A stretch of DNA of 64,000 bases from Tumebacillus amylolyticus. Lineage in GTDB: Bacteria; Bacillota; Bacilli; Tumebacillales; Tumebacillaceae. Shown here piece by piece: positions 17,099 to 26,165 of the stretch. A model generated the notes under the pieces. That model was not told where the DNA came from. It made no database searches and saw nothing but the letters and a program-made list of their open reading frames with translations. The position numbers and the translations under genes were made by a program. The stretch covers positions 124,001 to 188,000 of the forward strand of contig NZ_JAEQNB010000005.1 of assembly GCF_016722965.1 (NCBI RefSeq). The letters are read 5' to 3'. How positions within the stretch are numbered: position 1 is the first letter of the stretch; each line of letters starts with the position of its first letter.

Positions 17099-20000
17099 TT
17101 ACATGCCTCGGATCGAGCGTTCGAATTGGAGTCGTTTTTGCAGTTCGCGGTAGACACGGTCGACGATGCGGTCGATGTCCATTTGATCCAGTTCGGTCGG
17201 TTTCGGGCCGGTTGGTTCTACTTTGAGAGTCGGGGTGGTCGCGATGCCGGAAGCTCGTTCCGATGGTGGTGTTTCAGTGCTTCGCTCGGGTTGACGATGT
17301 TCGAGGCGGACGACCACGTCCTGATCCGGGTTGAGTTCTCTGCGGTGTTGCATCGGGACGACGAGGGGGACTTCCTCAAGTTGAGTCATATAGCGGTCCC
17401 GGACTCGTTCGTAGAGAATACCCTCCTCTTGGATTTGCAAGTGATACAGGAGGGACATGCGAGTTTCGCGGGTGTTGCGAGGTTGCAGGGCTTGCGAGAT
17501 TTGTGAATCCGGATGGAATGGCGAGTTGCCTCCGTTGCGGGAGGGTGCCGCCGAGGGATTCATTTTTTGAATGAGATGCTGGAAGATAAGCGGATGAACC
17601 GCTCTGTCGGTGGGTGCTCCAGTGACGGTTTCCAGCCATTTCAGGATTTGCGTTTCATTTGTGGTGTGCAGGGGCCACGGAGTTTGCGAGCCTCTCGCCG
17701 ATTGAAGCAATTGGAGGACTTGTGCTCCGCCGGTCGGGGTTGAGGCCCACGGAGTTTGTTGTTCTCCGGCGTTTGTCAACAAATGAAGGATTTGCGCTCC
17801 CCCGTTGAGGTTTGAGGTCAACGGGGATTGTGTTCCTCCGGTGAAGTTCGGAGTCCACGGAACTTGGGTCCCTTTTGCAGCTGACAACATTTGGAGGACT
17901 TGCATAACGGCAGTCGTTCCCCAAGTGGACTGTGCCGCCGTGGGAGTGGTTCTTGCACTCGGAACTTGCTGGGTACGCACTAAGCCCTCTGCTGTTGCAA
18001 TCTGGTCGAAGTCTTGAGGTTGTCCTTCGAAGTAGATCATGGGCGGTACGTTCCCCCATGAGAGCGACGTCCAAGGTGCTCTCATCGGTAGCGAACTCAA
18101 CATTCCAAGCGCCGACGCCCCACCGATTGAAGTTCGTTCCCACGGTGTTAACACACTGCCAATCAATGGACTCATCCACGGGTTAAGCATGGTTCCAGCA
18201 GACATATTTGTCCACGGGGTGTAAAGGCTCCCGCTTGAATGTCCGATCAATGGGATCGGCAGGCTTTGCTTTGAGTTCCCCAGCAAAGATACTTGCACGT
18301 CTTGATCTGAGCGGTTCGTCAACGAAGATTGAGCACTGCCATCGAAGCGGCTCGTCGACGGAGATTGCAGGGTACCAGCTACGTTGCCCGTCGGCGAAGC
18401 TTGGATGCCTCTATTTAAGAGGAGATTGGTCCAGAAATCCTGTGTGTGTCTCTCTATGAGACTCAGCCACGGTACACGCACGGTTCCATTTGAAAAACTG
18501 CTCCACGCAGGCTGTAGGCTACTACTGAGATTCAACCAACGGAATTGCTCGTTTGCGCTTGGTTGAGTCATCCATGGGACAGAAGAGCCCCCACTGAGTT
18601 GGCTCATTCGTTGGACCAGCATGTCTCTACTTTGCTGAATGATCCACTGTGCTTGTGTGTTTCCACTCAGCTGATTCATCTGTAGAGCCTGCGTGGTTCC
18701 ATTTGGCTGGCTCATCTGTAGTGCTTGCGTGGTTCCACTTGGCTGGCTCATCTGTAGTGCTTGCGTGGTTCCCTTTGGCTGGCTCATCTGCGAAGCCTGC
18801 ATGGTTCCATTTGGCTGGCTCATCTGTAGTGCTTGCGTGGTTCCACTTGGCTGGCTCATCTGCGGAGCTTGCATGGTTCCACTTGGCTGGCTCATCTGTA
18901 GTGCTTGCATGGTTCCATTTGGCTGGCTCATCTGCGAAGCTTGCATGGTTCCATTTGGCCGAATGACCTGCTGGGGTTGAGTGGTTCGAGTCGTTTGACT
19001 CACCGGTTGTTCTTGCGGTTCCCCACTCAATTGGTTCATCCGTTGGACCAATATGACTCCATTTGGCAAGCTCATTGATTCGGCATGCATGTCAATAGCT
19101 GCCTGACCCATCCATGAGGCTTGCAAGTCTCTACGTAGAAGACTCAACCGCTCGCCTTGCAAAGCAATACTTGGCTGACCTATCAACGGAACTTGCAAAA
19201 TTTCACGAAGCTGAATCATGCGGTGAGTCTGAATTCCACCATTGAGATGGCCCAACCCTGTAGACTGCAAGACCTCACTCAGTTGGTTCATAAGATGAGC
19301 TTGCAGGGCTAGGCTTGGTTGGCTCATCCACGGGGATTGTAAGACTCCATCCGACTGGTTCATAAGACGGGCTTTAAGTACTAGACTTGGTTGGCTCATC
19401 CACGGAGATTGTAAGACTCCATCCGACTGGTTCATAAGATGAGCTTGAAGTATTAGACTTGGTTGACTCATCCACGGGGATTGTAAGACTCCATCCGACT
19501 GGTTCATAAGATGAGCCTGCAGGGCTAGGCTTGGTTGGCTCATCCACGGGGATTGTAAGACTCCATCCGACTGGTTCATAAGATGAGCTTGAAGTATTAG
19601 ATTTGGTTGGCTCGTCCATGGAGAATGGAAGACGCCACTAGGTTGGTTCAAAAGTTGGGCTTGCAGGACTTGACTTGGCAGGTTCATCCATGGAGCTTGT
19701 AAGACTCCACCGGAACGGTTCAAAAGTTGGGCTTGCAGGGCTTGACTTGGCAGGTTCATCCATGGAGCTTGTAGGACTCCACCGGAATGGTTCAAAAGTT
19801 GGGCTTGCAGGACTTGACTTGGCAGGTTCATCCATGGAGCTTGTAAGACTCCACCGGAACGGTTCAAAAGTTGGGTTTGCAGGGCTTGACTAGGCAGGCT
19901 CAGCCCTGGAGATTGGATGAATCCCCTCAGTTGATTCATAAGCTGGGCTTGCATGACTAAACTTGGTCGACTCATCCATGGAGCTTGTCTGCCTTCACTC

Positions 20001-22735
20001 GGCTGGTTCATCAGCTGAGTTTGCAGTGCTTCACTTGGTCGACTCATCCATGAAACTTGGTTGGCTTCACTTGACTGGTTCGTAAACTGGGCCCGCAGTA
20101 CATCACGTAATCGGCTCAACCAGGGAACTTGGCTGACATCACTTGAATGGTTCGTAAGCTGAGCTTGTATGGCAAGAGCTAGCTGACTCATCCATGGAGC
20201 ATTCATAGCTCCACTTCGTTGGTCCATCCGTTCGGCTTGCGATGCTCCAACGGGCTGGTTCATCCCCTGAACTTGTAACTCACCATTTGGCTGATTCGTC
20301 GATGGAACTTGTGCGACTCCACGATGTTGGCTCAACCGTATTGCTTGTATGGCTCTACTTGGCGTACTCAACCAATGGGTTTCAGGTCCCCTATATGGCT
20401 GACTCATCGACTGTGATTGCATGCCTTTTATAGCTAGATCCATCCAAAGTGGTGAGACGCCATTGGTTGGAGTCCTGCTTGAACTCAATGGCTGAGGATC
20501 ATTGGAGTTTGGTTCAAGGTCTGATTGAATCCTATTGGCGAGGAACACCAAGGACGTGACATCCGACCACCATCCATCCGACGTCAGAAAAGAGTTCACT
20601 TCTTCAGAAAAAGAGGACCTATCAAGAAGTGGACTGTGCATTTGCTGCACCGATGTCATCCATAATGCCTGCAAGGTAGATGCTGGTAACCTAAACAAGC
20701 GTTGGGAAGTGCCGGTGTAGGACATGTATCCGGTAAATGGGGCGAGTAGGGCTTGCCCCTTGGATGATTGAACACCGTTCGAAGTCGTGTCATCTGAAAA
20801 AACAGAGGTCACGCCTTCGGAAACCGATGCTGTCGAGATAGTAAATTCACTTGTGAATCTCTGCAAATTGGGTAGAAAGACTTCGCCGCTTGCAGGAGTT
20901 GCCTCAAGAGAAGTTGTTGTTGGATTTGAGAAGCCCACCGTATCGCGGGTTCTTGTCTCTTCTAGAGAATTGGGCGCCTCACCTACAGAAAAAGGTTCCT
21001 GTGGTGCAAGTGCTTGATCCTCAGATTCCGACAGAGTCGTGGTTCTAGCTCCACGATCGAAAATCGCAACTTCCGTGTTCGATCCATCTGTCGAGGAAAT
21101 ATCACCCTCGGTATGTGACGTCACAAATTTATGGCCGTTATCCGAGGGGGCTGTTGGTTGAATTGTATTCTCAGAGTTGGAGGACCTCGTCGGAACTCCA
21201 CTCACAGGATTTGAAATGTATGTTGTCTTAGCTTCAAGCGAAGTGCTCGGAGACTTCGCAGTCTGCGTTTCACTCGCAGAGCTTGAAGATTTCATTTTTT
21301 GTGCGTCAGTCGCAGAGTTCGACGACTGCGTTACTTGAGTTTCACTCGCGGAGTTCGGCGACTGCGTTGCTTGTGCTTCGCTCGCGGTGTTTGGAGACTT
21401 CGTTGTTTGTGTTTCACTCACGATGTTCTGCAACTTTGTTGCTTGTGCTTCGCTCAGTGAGCTCGGCGACTGCGTTGCTTGTACTTCACTCGCGGTGTTT
21501 GGCGACTGCTTTACTAGTGAATCTCTCACGGAGTTCGACAATTGAGGTACTTGTGTGTCACTCACGGTGTTCTGTAACTTTTTTGCTTGTGCTTCGCTCA
21601 GTGAGCTCGGCGGCTTCGTTGCTTGTGTTTCAGCCACAGAGCTTGGAGATTTCGTTTTTTGTGCGTCAGTCACTGAGTTCTGTGACTTTGTTGCTTGTGT
21701 TTCATTCACTGCGCCCGGCGACTTCGTTGCTTGTGTTTCAGTCACAGAGCTTGGAGATTTCGTTTTTTGTGCGTCAGTCACTGAGTTCTGTGACTTTGTT
21801 GCTTGTGTTTCAGTCACTGCGCCCGGCGGCTTCGTTGCTTGTGTTTCAGCCACAGAGCTTGGAGATTTCGTTATTTGTGCATCAGTCACTGAGTTCTGCG
21901 ACTTTCTTGCTTGTGGTTCATTCACTGCGCCCGGCGGCTTCGTTGCTTGTGTTTCAGCCACAGAGCTTGGAGATTTCGTTTTTTGTGCGTCAGTCACTGA
22001 GTTCTGCGACTTCGTTGCTTGTGCTTCACTCACGGAGCTCTGCGACTTTGTTGCCTTTGCTTCACTCCCGGAGTTCGGCGGCATCGATTTTCGTGCCTCA
22101 CCGACGGAGCGCGGAACATTTGTTGCTTTTGCTCCGGTCTCCCCTGCGGGCTCCGTTGTTTTTGCCTCGGTATAAACCAAGCTCGGCGGCTGCGGTGCGG
22201 ACGAATGTCGGACGGGAACTACGGTCTGGGTCTGCTGCTGAACATCTGTCGAAGCCTCAGGCTGCCCCTCCCCCACTCCCACCCCGAACGGCCGCACTTT
22301 CGTCGTTGCGATCTCTCTCGTGACGGTCGGTGCAGGAAATCCTTCCCGCTGTACCGGCACCTTCACAGTCACAACTTCTCGCATCACCGACTGGGTAATC
22401 TTATGAAAAACGGCAGGTTGCCGCATGACATTCTGTAGTTGGGTCAAAAGAATCTGTTGCGTCTTCATCGGCTTGGATTCCGGGTGCTGCAACGTCTGAA
22501 GCTGCAGTTGCAACTGCACGAGATACTGATGCAGCTCTGGCACTCCGCCATTCTCCGCACCGCTCTCTTCTTCAGCCCCTTGGCGATACACCAAGTCGAG
22601 CCACCCTAACCAATCCTCACGCCACGAACCGTACTTCCCCAAAATGGACATCGCCATCCCATGATCCACCAGCGTCGCCAGCGGACCTCGAGGCTCAAGC
22701 CCATGAGGCTTTTGCAAAAACGGAAGCATGATCAC
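17099..22735 (-). CDS. 1878-residue repeat protein of the injection system, function unknown (tape-measure candidate)
   Basis: The GTG at 22735 overlaps the upstream stop and follows AAAGGAAGTTC; an ATG at 22729 is an alternative. Residues 1-215 are non-repetitive with a Gln/Leu coiled-coil stretch (HQYLVQLQLQLQTLQHPES). Residues about 218-500 are hydrophilic 12-residue units (SSVAETQATKPP, NSVTDAQKTKSP). About 500-765 is unique. About 765-1365 is Trp/Met/Gln-rich 12-residue units (MSQPSLALQAHL, MNQSDGVLQSPW, MSQPNGTMQASQ), decaying to about 1680. The C-terminus (about 1690-1878) is unique and ends in IDRIVDRVYRELQKRLQFE, a tail I associate with eCIS-linked proteins near LysM genes. Position and length suggest a tape measure or lumen protein. 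A surface filament is an alternative. Confidence 0.75.
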   Translation of the reverse strand: MIMLPFLQKPHGLEPRGPLATLVDHGMAMSILGKYGSWREDWLGWLDLVYRQGAEEESGAENGGVPELHQYLVQLQLQLQTLQHPESKPMKTQQILLTQLQNVMRQPAVFHKITQSVMREVVTVKVPVQREGFPAPTVTREIATTKVRPFGVGVGEGQPEASTDVQQQTQTVVPVRHSSAPQPPSLVYTEAKTTEPAGETGAKATNVPRSVGEARKSMPPNSGSEAKATKSQSSVSEAQATKSQNSVTDAQKTKSPSSVAETQATKPPGAVNEPQARKSQNSVTDAQITKSPSSVAETQATKPPGAVTETQATKSQNSVTDAQKTKSPSSVTETQATKSPGAVNETQATKSQNSVTDAQKTKSPSSVAETQATKPPSSLSEAQAKKLQNTVSDTQVPQLSNSVRDSLVKQSPNTASEVQATQSPSSLSEAQATKLQNIVSETQTTKSPNTASEAQATQSPNSASETQVTQSSNSATDAQKMKSSSSASETQTAKSPSTSLEAKTTYISNPVSGVPTRSSNSENTIQPTAPSDNGHKFVTSHTEGDISSTDGSNTEVAIFDRGARTTTLSESEDQALAPQEPFSVGEAPNSLEETRTRDTVGFSNPTTTSLEATPASGEVFLPNLQRFTSEFTISTASVSEGVTSVFSDDTTSNGVQSSKGQALLAPFTGYMSYTGTSQRLFRLPASTLQALWMTSVQQMHSPLLDRSSFSEEVNSFLTSDGWWSDVTSLVFLANRIQSDLEPNSNDPQPLSSSRTPTNGVSPLWMDLAIKGMQSQSMSQPYRGPETHWLSTPSRAIQAIRLSQHRGVAQVPSTNQPNGELQVQGMNQPVGASQAERMDQRSGAMNAPWMSQLALAIQAQLTNHSSDVSQVPWLSRLRDVLRAQFTNQSSEANQVSWMSRPSEALQTQLMNQPSEGRQAPWMSRPSLVMQAQLMNQLRGFIQSPGLSLPSQALQTQLLNRSGGVLQAPWMNLPSQVLQAQLLNHSGGVLQAPWMNLPSQALQAQLLNRSGGVLQAPWMNLPSQVLQAQLLNQPSGVFHSPWTSQPNLILQAHLMNQSDGVLQSPWMSQPSLALQAHLMNQSDGVLQSPWMSQPSLILQAHLMNQSDGVLQSPWMSQPSLVLKARLMNQSDGVLQSPWMSQPSLALQAHLMNQLSEVLQSTGLGHLNGGIQTHRMIQLREILQVPLIGQPSIALQGERLSLLRRDLQASWMGQAAIDMHAESMSLPNGVILVQRMNQLSGEPQEQPVSQTTRTTQPQQVIRPNGTMQASQMSQPNGTMQALQMSQPSGTMQAPQMSQPSGTTQALQMSQPNGTMQASQMSQPKGTTQALQMSQPSGTTQALQMSQPNGTTQALQMNQLSGNTQAQWIIQQSRDMLVQRMSQLSGGSSVPWMTQPSANEQFRWLNLSSSLQPAWSSFSNGTVRVPWLSLIERHTQDFWTNLLLNRGIQASPTGNVAGTLQSPSTSRFDGSAQSSLTNRSDQDVQVSLLGNSKQSLPIPLIGHSSGSLYTPWTNMSAGTMLNPWMSPLIGSVLTPWERTSIGGASALGMLSSLPMRAPWTSLSWGNVPPMIYFEGQPQDFDQIATAEGLVRTQQVPSARTTPTAAQSTWGTTAVMQVLQMLSAAKGTQVPWTPNFTGGTQSPLTSNLNGGAQILHLLTNAGEQQTPWASTPTGGAQVLQLLQSARGSQTPWPLHTTNETQILKWLETVTGAPTDRAVHPLIFQHLIQKMNPSAAPSRNGGNSPFHPDSQISQALQPRNTRETRMSLLYHLQIQEEGILYERVRDRYMTQLEEVPLVVPMQHRRELNPDQDVVVRLEHRQPERSTETPPSERASGIATTPTLKVEPTGPKPTELDQMDIDRIVDRVYRELQKRLQFERSIRGM
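18661..18960 (-). repeat. 36-bp tandem repeats (about 8 units) inside the 1878-aa gene
   Basis: Contiguous near-identical 36-bp units encode the dodecapeptide MSQPxGTxQAxQ. Differences between units are mostly single bases (for example PNG/PSG, TMQ/TTQ). There are no spacers, and the frame is kept across all units, so this is coding expansion rather than a CRISPR array. Confidence 0.9.
19321..19608 (-). repeat. 72-bp tandem repeats (4 near-identical units) inside the 1878-aa gene
   Basis: Units start at 19321, 19393, 19465 and 19537, an exact 72-bp step. Each encodes two 12-residue units (MNQSDGVLQSPW plus MSQPSLxLQAHL). Diverged copies continue on both sides. The near-identity of the DNA suggests recent duplication. 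Confidence 0.9.
19681..19896 (-). repeat. 72-bp tandem repeats (3 near-identical units), second family
   Basis: Units start at 19681, 19753 and 19825. They encode LLNRSGGVLQAPW plus MNLPSQxLQAQ, the same 2x12 plan as the adjoining family but with a different consensus. A partial fourth unit follows at the 19.9-kb side. Confidence 0.88.
21553..22092 (-). repeat. 108-bp higher-order repeats (3 x 36 bp) inside the 1878-aa gene
   Basis: The phrase GTGCGTCAGTCACTGAG, with small changes, recurs at 21661, 21769, 21877 and 21985, an exact 108-bp step; a degenerate copy lies at 21553. Each super-unit encodes three 12-residue units (NSVTDAQKTKSP, SSVAETQATKPP, GAVNETQATKSQ). The peptide is Ser/Thr/Gln/Lys/Ala-rich and probably disordered. 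Confidence 0.88.
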
Positions 22736-23181
22736 GAACTTCCTTTGGACATCTTCAATTGCGTAAACACGATCTCCATCGTCTCAATCGCCACTTCACT
22801 ACGCGACGCGTTGAGCTCCGCCCCGGACCACTTCACCGGGTATGCATCTTGAAACGACCAACGGCACACTTCCTGCCCGGTCGCATCGTTTAAAATCACG
22901 GCCCCGTCTTTTTTCTGCACGTTGCCTTGCGTTGTATTCTGATACCACTGCCACAACTCAAACGAATCGCTCAAACCACGCTTGAGCACGATCGGTGAAT
23001 ACTTCGTGCGCTTGGGAAAACGGTACGTGAAATCATTCACGCCGCCTTCGTTGTACTCCTCATATTCGATCTCGGACTGCAACCCCGAGACCTCGCTGAA
23101 ACTGGCCACGGTGATGCCCTTCAGCTCTACAGAAAAACGGTAGGCCCCGACCACAGTACGCTGTTGCTTCTCCTGCGCCAT
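22732..23181 (-). CDS. Tail tube protein 2 (gp19-like)
   Basis: I chose the ATG at 23181 (9 bp after TAGGAG) over a TTG two codons upstream. The 149-residue product has the tube fold signature: YRFSVELKGITVASFSEVSGL near the start, PKRTKYSPIVLKRGLSDSFELWQWY in the middle and a C-terminal EVAIETMEIVFTQLK strand. It differs from tube 1 (23877-24311) and lies next to the repeat protein and the LysM gene, so it may be the baseplate-proximal, Afp5-like ring. Confidence 0.92.
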   Translation of the reverse strand: MAQEKQQRTVVGAYRFSVELKGITVASFSEVSGLQSEIEYEEYNEGGVNDFTYRFPKRTKYSPIVLKRGLSDSFELWQWYQNTTQGNVQKKDGAVILNDATGQEVCRWSFQDAYPVKWSGAELNASRSEVAIETMEIVFTQLKMSKGSS

Positions 23182-23193
23182 ATGCAATCACTC

Positions 23194-23388
23194 CTACTTA
23201 AATACATCAAACGGGTTCGGAGGTCGGTCCTTCTCCCCGTTCAAGTTGCGGTTAATGCGCGAGATTTCCTCACACCACTTACGACGATCCCGGTGCTCCA
23301 TCGCCATGATCTGATCATGCGTCCAATGAAAATAGTACGCGATGAACGAGGCTTCCTCGTAGATCTTGTCGACGGGATATCCCATCAT
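23194..23388 (-). CDS. Small conserved injection-system protein (DUF6760-like)
   Basis: 64 residues, ATG at 23388 overlapping the upstream stop by 4 bp (ATGA). The sequence MGYPVDKIYEEASFIAYYF followed by HRDRRKWCEEISRINR closely resembles a short family found in eCIS and related tails beside the tube and the T4-type tail-assembly gene. Basic and aromatic composition suggests a small adaptor or chaperone. I recognise the family but not a proven function. Confidence 0.8.
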   Translation of the reverse strand: MMGYPVDKIYEEASFIAYYFHWTHDQIMAMEHRDRRKWCEEISRINRNLNGEKDRPPNPFDVFK

Positions 23389-23762
23389 GCCCCGTTCGTC
23401 GTCATCGGAAAAGCCATGTCAACGCCAAACTCATGCTCACATTTCGGACAATGCGCTTTCAACATCGTGCCTTCCCCTTCGTTAATCTGGCGGTACAGAG
23501 CTTGCAAGTACGCCAAATCCGCCGTGAAAAAGTTCTCCACCGTGCGCGTATCAATCATTTGCAAATCTCCAAGTTTGGTGACGACACGAGCGAGCAAGAT
23601 GATCGACAAGTAACTCGGGTTGTTCTGTACGCGCGGATCACGCATCGGAAGAATCTCATCCGCTGCCGTCGCCAAGCGCATCACACCACGGCGGTGCAGG
23701 GTTCCTTCTTCGTCCACGTAGCCTTTGGGCAACACAAATTCGTACTCGGTCTGGAATGCCAT
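23385..23762 (-). CDS. Phage-tail-assembly-type protein with CxxC motif
   Basis: 125 residues, ATG at 23762 after GAGGAGGAACTAG. The N-terminus FVLPKGYVDEEGTLHRRGVMRLATAADE is the conserved core of a tail-assembly family present in many eCIS loci. A C-terminal CPKCEHEF pair of cysteines may bind metal or be structural. The stop overlaps the start of the 64-residue gene. By analogy with the tube-linked chaperones of tailed phages these two genes probably assist tube or tape assembly; this is inference. Confidence 0.8.
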   Translation of the reverse strand: MAFQTEYEFVLPKGYVDEEGTLHRRGVMRLATAADEILPMRDPRVQNNPSYLSIILLARVVTKLGDLQMIDTRTVENFFTADLAYLQALYRQINEGEGTMLKAHCPKCEHEFGVDMAFPMTTNGA

Positions 23763-23876
23763 GATGCTAGTTCCTCCTCATTGGGGACTGTCCCAGTAGG
23801 GGCCGAAACGGCAGCCCGGCCATACAGCCGAGCCACCCTCTCCACACCCAATAATTTTGAAAAAAAATGCCTTACC

Positions 23877-24311
23877 TTACTTCGTGCGCTTCATGCCTTC
23901 GTGCGCCACTTCAATCGACTCAATCGACACTTCCGACGCCGTCGCGTTGAAGTCCGGGCCGGTATACTTGGTCGGCCAAGCATTGATGATTTGGAAAGTC
24001 GCGACTTCGTTGTTCGCTTCGTCCTTGGCGATGATCGTCAAGTTCTTGCGGACAATTTTGTTTTCGGTGAAACCTTGCAGCCAGTTGAACAGCTCCATCG
24101 AATCGGTTACGCCGCGTTTGAACGTGACGTTGCCGTACTTCGCCAAGCCCGGCAGTTTACGCGGGGTAATTGCAGCCTCATCGCCTTCACGATATTCGAC
24201 AACGTCAATCGAAGCGTCGAAACCGCTGACTTCAGAAAAGCCCCCTTGTACGGTGCCGTCAAACTGCACGATAAATCGAAACTTGCGATACGGGTCCTTG
24301 CGGTCTGCCAT
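23877..24311 (-). CDS. Tail tube protein 1 (gp19-like)
   Basis: 144 residues with the same fold as tube 2: FRFIVQFDGTVQGGFSEVSGF, GLAKYGNVTFKRGVTDSMELFNWLQGF and a final SEVSIESIEVAHEGMKR. ATG at 24311. It is 30 bp downstream of the sheath gene, the position of the main tube subunit. The 114-bp gap after it (23763-23876) holds only the ribosome site of the next gene and no clear terminator. Confidence 0.93.
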   Translation of the reverse strand: MADRKDPYRKFRFIVQFDGTVQGGFSEVSGFDASIDVVEYREGDEAAITPRKLPGLAKYGNVTFKRGVTDSMELFNWLQGFTENKIVRKNLTIIAKDEANNEVATFQIINAWPTKYTGPDFNATASEVSIESIEVAHEGMKRTK

Positions 24312-24341
24312 TCCTTACACTCCTCTCTCTTCCCAAAATCC

Positions 24342-26117
24342 TTACTGTGCGTCCCCGGTCTTCTGCGTGAAGCGGAAGATGACGAACTCTGCCGGTTTGA
24401 CCGGTGCAATCCCGATCTCACAGATCAGGCGGCCGTTGTCGATATCATCTTGGGTCATCGTCTCACGGCCGATTTTGATGTAATACGCATCAGCCGGAGA
24501 AGCCCCCATCAACGCGCCGGAACGCCATACGCCGGTCATGAACACGTCGATCGTGCGGTGGACACGCGCCCACAGCGGCTCATCGTTCGGTTCAAACACG
24601 ATCCAGTTCGTACCGCGACGAACCGTTTCTTCCACGAAGATGAACAGACGACGGACGTTGATGTATTTCCAAAGCCCGTTCGAAGACAGCGTACGAGCAC
24701 CCCAGACACGGATGCCTTGGCCCGGGAAGGAGCGGATCAAGTTAACGCCTTTCGGGTTGAGGATGTCTTGCGCTCCGTTGTTGTAGTACGTGGACAACCC
24801 GGTGCAACCGCGCACCACTTCGTTCGCCGGAGCCTTGGAGACGCCACGAGTGTTGTCGGAGCGAGCAAAGATCCCTGCCACCGAACCGGACGGCGGGATG
24901 AAGATGTTGCGCTTGTCCAGCGGATCGAACACTTGCAACCACGGACCGTACATCGCAGCAAACGACGTGTCGAACAGGTCACGGTGTTTGGTGAGGATGT
25001 CATCCGGCTTTACGAGTTCAAGCGGCACATCAAGGATCGCCACACGGCTGCGGGTTTTCTCACAGTGCGCGACCAAGTCCACTTGCACGACTTTGTCGGT
25101 AATGCCCGGCACCGCGATGATCGAAACGACCTCGTTGTTGAGGAACGCCTGCATCCCCGTGCGTTTTGCCGGGTCGGCATCGTCCACGCCGGTGAAGCGC
25201 TTCGGATCAGCCTTGATCGAATCATAGGAGCCGTCGCTGCCGCCGCTCAGAACGATCGCAAACGAGGTGTCTTTTTCCTTCGCGTCTTTGCCGTCGGAAA
25301 CCACGCTGTACGGATGCAGAGGGGTTGCCGGGTCTTGCGCGGCATGGTTGTCCATGACGAAGATCAAGTTCGATTTCGCGAGCAATTTGTCCACATGGTT
25401 CGTCGCTTCACGGTTGAGCGAGACTTGTTCATAGAACTCCACTTCGTCGCCGTAGCGCACGGTGATGGAGAATTCGCAGGTCTTCAACACTTTGGTCGGC
25501 GGCAATGCTTCGTCGACTGCATCATCCGGCAAAGCTTGGGACAGTTCGATGACGTCATCTTGAACAGACAGGATGGTGATCGGGTTGTCCGAACCGCCCC
25601 CGTCAAAAATCACTACATCGCCCGCGTTGAAGCCGGAGGAGTTTTTCAGTTGGTATTTCTTGGTCCCTGCATCGACCACAGCTTTGATCGCCGACTTTGC
25701 CTTGCTGTCCGGGCGAACGACGACTTGGATCTGGTTGCCCCAAATCCCTTCGTTCTTCGCTTCGACGAGCAGGGTAGCCGGAAGGTTCGCGTCGTCCAAC
25801 TTGGTATCGAAGTTGGCAGCCGAAACCGCATTCTCCGGCACTACGCGCATGATGTACGCGCGGGAACCGCCGTTCAGGAAAAAGTTCTCCACGGCGTAGG
25901 AGAGGAAACGGAACTCTTCCCACTTCGTTTTGGAGAGGTATGAGCCGTAAATGCGACGGAAATCATGGAACCCCGTCACCAATTCCGGCATCCCTTTGCT
26001 GGGTCCGCGTTCGGCGAGACCGATAAAACCTGCCGTACTCGTACTAGCCCCTTCAAGCGGCACCGAGCCGCTGTCAAACTCTTCTACATAGACCCCTGGG
26101 GTCAAATATTCCGGCAT
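24342..26117 (-). CDS. Contractile tail sheath protein
   Basis: 591 residues, ATG at 26117. The sheath signature is clear at both ends: PEYLTPGVYVEEFDSGSVPLEG (1-24) and VTGFHDFRRIYGSY, and a C-terminal handshake region with GIRVWGARTLSSNGLWKYINVRRLFIFVEETV (about 480-511) and IVFEPNDEPLW. This is the only sheath gene, whereas Afp and PVC carry three. The size fits a sheath with one extra surface domain (about 130-230). It contracts to drive the tube outward. Confidence 0.96.
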   Translation of the reverse strand: MPEYLTPGVYVEEFDSGSVPLEGASTSTAGFIGLAERGPSKGMPELVTGFHDFRRIYGSYLSKTKWEEFRFLSYAVENFFLNGGSRAYIMRVVPENAVSAANFDTKLDDANLPATLLVEAKNEGIWGNQIQVVVRPDSKAKSAIKAVVDAGTKKYQLKNSSGFNAGDVVIFDGGGSDNPITILSVQDDVIELSQALPDDAVDEALPPTKVLKTCEFSITVRYGDEVEFYEQVSLNREATNHVDKLLAKSNLIFVMDNHAAQDPATPLHPYSVVSDGKDAKEKDTSFAIVLSGGSDGSYDSIKADPKRFTGVDDADPAKRTGMQAFLNNEVVSIIAVPGITDKVVQVDLVAHCEKTRSRVAILDVPLELVKPDDILTKHRDLFDTSFAAMYGPWLQVFDPLDKRNIFIPPSGSVAGIFARSDNTRGVSKAPANEVVRGCTGLSTYYNNGAQDILNPKGVNLIRSFPGQGIRVWGARTLSSNGLWKYINVRRLFIFVEETVRRGTNWIVFEPNDEPLWARVHRTIDVFMTGVWRSGALMGASPADAYYIKIGRETMTQDDIDNGRLICEIGIAPVKPAEFVIFRFTQKTGDAQ

Positions 26118-26165
26118 CTCGTCCCGGTTCGTATCCTATGAGCGAACCGGTCCCTCCTCTCTGCG

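Noticed and set aside
18661-18960. Regular 36-bp repeats resembling a CRISPR array
   Set aside because: Units are contiguous with no unique spacers, keep the reading frame of the 1878-residue gene, and belong to a larger 36/72/108-bp coding pattern. No cas genes are nearby.
21283-22323. Long plus-strand open frames opposite the repeat gene (also around 18.65-18.98, 19.67-19.89 and 21.55-22.18 kb)
   Set aside because: Repeats with a period divisible by three keep all frames open together. These frames lack ribosome sites and give Leu/Val/Ser- or Cys-rich peptides with the same period, so they are shadows.
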